Shown: piece after piece, positions 63,044 through 64,000 of the stretch
Position numbering within the stretch: position 1 is the stretch's first letter
Layout: every line of letters begins with the position of its first letter
Assembly: GCA_025766275.1 (NCBI GenBank)
Contig: JAFKAC010000157.1
Coordinates: 42,361 to 106,360, forward strand
Length of the DNA: 64,000 nucleotides
Direction of reading: 5' to 3'
Origin: Lactarius indigo
Taxonomy: Eukaryota > Basidiomycota > Agaricomycetes > Russulales > Russulaceae
Notes under the pieces: generated by a model
What the model was told of the DNA's origin: nothing
The model's input: the letters and a program-made list of their open reading frames with translations, nothing else
Databases searched by the model: none
Made by a program: the position numbers and the translations under genes

Positions 63044-64000
63044 CTACGCCTCAATATTGTCCAGCTCATCTACCATAGCGTCTACAACCTCACTCAAAGC
63101 AATCTCCCTCTCATAAATCCGCCAAGCTTGGACGTAGATCCGCCGAAGTCTTACAGCTTCGGCACGTAAGATCGACACCTGAGTTCCCAGGTCGTACTCT
63201 TCTTGCTAGAAAGAAACAATGGTCAGTTTTCACTATGCTAGGTTGACAATGTGGTGCACCAGCTCTGAAGGTGCTTCCTCCTGACTGACCTCACCTTCTT
63301 TTATCTCAGAGTTGCTGGGAGATGGGGCACGATCACCCCAATTCCAAGCTGTGCACGCAGAGTTAGAGACATATATAATCAGTAGAAATGAGACTTACTG
63401 CGAGCTGCCGAATGGCTGCCGAAGGTCTCTCTGGCCTCGGTAGGTAGAGAGACGCCTGTCCCAGATCTTTCCTCCTGTGTTGGCACTGGGTCAATGCTGG
63501 GTTGTTGAGTCCCTAGAACCAGTGGGGCTTCCATCCTCGATGCAGGGTCAGTCCCCTGATCTTGGATGTCAGGTGAGGTCGGCATATCCTTGCCGAAGTT
63601 GTCTTGAGATTCTGGTGAAGGCAGCTTGTCCACACCAAAGTTGCGTTGTCCATGCGAAGAGGGTGACAAGGGTGACCCATCCCTGCCAAGATTGTGTTGG
63701 CGTTGGGGGGATGGTGACATATCCATGCCAAAACTATGTCGGCGTTGAGGAGAGGGTGACCCACCCATGCCGAAACTGTATTGGTGTTGAGGGGATGACA
63801 ACCCACTCATACCGAAGCTGCGTTGACTTTGAGGGGAGGGTGACCCATCCATGCCAAAGCTGTGTTGGCTTCGTGGAGAGGGCGACCCATCCATGCCAAA
63901 ATCGTCTTGACCTTCGGCAGATAATGGCGCATCTCTTCCAGTCACAAGCTGCCGAGTGTCAACCGATAGTGCAAGAAAAGGGCGAGACATAGCTAGCAAA
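63044..64000 (-). CDS. Unrecognised gene with 14-residue SPSP repeats, 3' exons
   Basis: Minus-strand exons: window edge (or ATG at 63990) to 63399, 63348-63295, and 63201 or 63205 to the TAG at 63046-63044. The splice joins R-T-W-N-W and KE-EEYDLG keep frame. The first visible exon codes for about eight imperfect copies of a 14-residue unit of type FGMDGSPSPQSQHS, then a Thr/Ser/Pro-rich part. The last exon codes for a helical end rich in Arg, Glu and Ile (SILRAEAVRLRRIY...REIALSEVVDAMVDELDNIEA) that may form a coiled coil. No family recognised. The upstream part may lie outside the window. Confidence 0.6.

Overview
The window looks like a transposon-rich accessory region of a basidiomycete (probably Agaricomycete) genome. 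The reasons are introns of about 47-61 bases, a tandem cytochrome P450 family with five shared introns, a chromodomain Ty3/gypsy element, and N-terminal parts of a Plavaka-type DNA transposase. I see no tRNA, rRNA, CRISPR array or bacterial-type operon.

Left part (1-28.4 kb). A 5'-partial ankyrin-repeat gene (1-1259) is followed by five tandem P450 genes on the plus strand (5706-7585, 13600-15511, 17624-19539, 20525-22317, 25437-27316). All five have six exons with introns at the same five places. Four are intact. The fourth carries a TGA 31 codons before the expected end. Between the P450s lie decayed copies of a SNF5/SMARCB1/INI1-like chromatin-remodelling gene (3200-4990, 8990-10330, 16781-17040, 22911-24520) and their upstream sequence. 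The region therefore appears to have grown by copying a [SNF5-like pseudogene + P450] module. A P450-less remnant of the same upstream sequence sits at 51.6-52.4 kb.

Middle part (28.4-49.9 kb). One Ty1/copia element on the minus strand (28408-49913, target duplication CTCAC) has been split by two later insertions. One is a 723-base solo LTR in its RNase H region (target duplication ACAGC). The other is a Ty3/gypsy chromovirus in its reverse transcriptase (target duplication ATACT). The gypsy insertion is a tandem LTR-body-LTR-body-LTR structure with an exact 7203-base period and two apparently complete gag/pol sets. Its leader shows the architecture of a self-primed (Tf1/sushi-like) element. 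Gag and pol overlap by 31 bases around a GGGTTTT heptamer.

Right part (49.9-64 kb). After a gene-poor stretch comes a broken divergent pair: an eight-exon acidic/basic protein gene on the minus strand (52929-56055), split by a solo LTR, and the N-terminal half of a Plavaka-like transposase on the plus strand (56240-57913). They share a promoter region of about 180 bases. Next are the C-terminal exons of another transposon-like gene (58568-59545, minus), a satellite array of about 3.1 kb with a 211-base unit built around TGGGCCCA palindromes, and the 3' exons of an unrecognised gene encoding 14-residue SPSP repeats (63044-64000, minus).

Exon joins were read by eye from splice signals, frame and paralogue comparison. 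No database search was possible, so family names rest on motif recognition.
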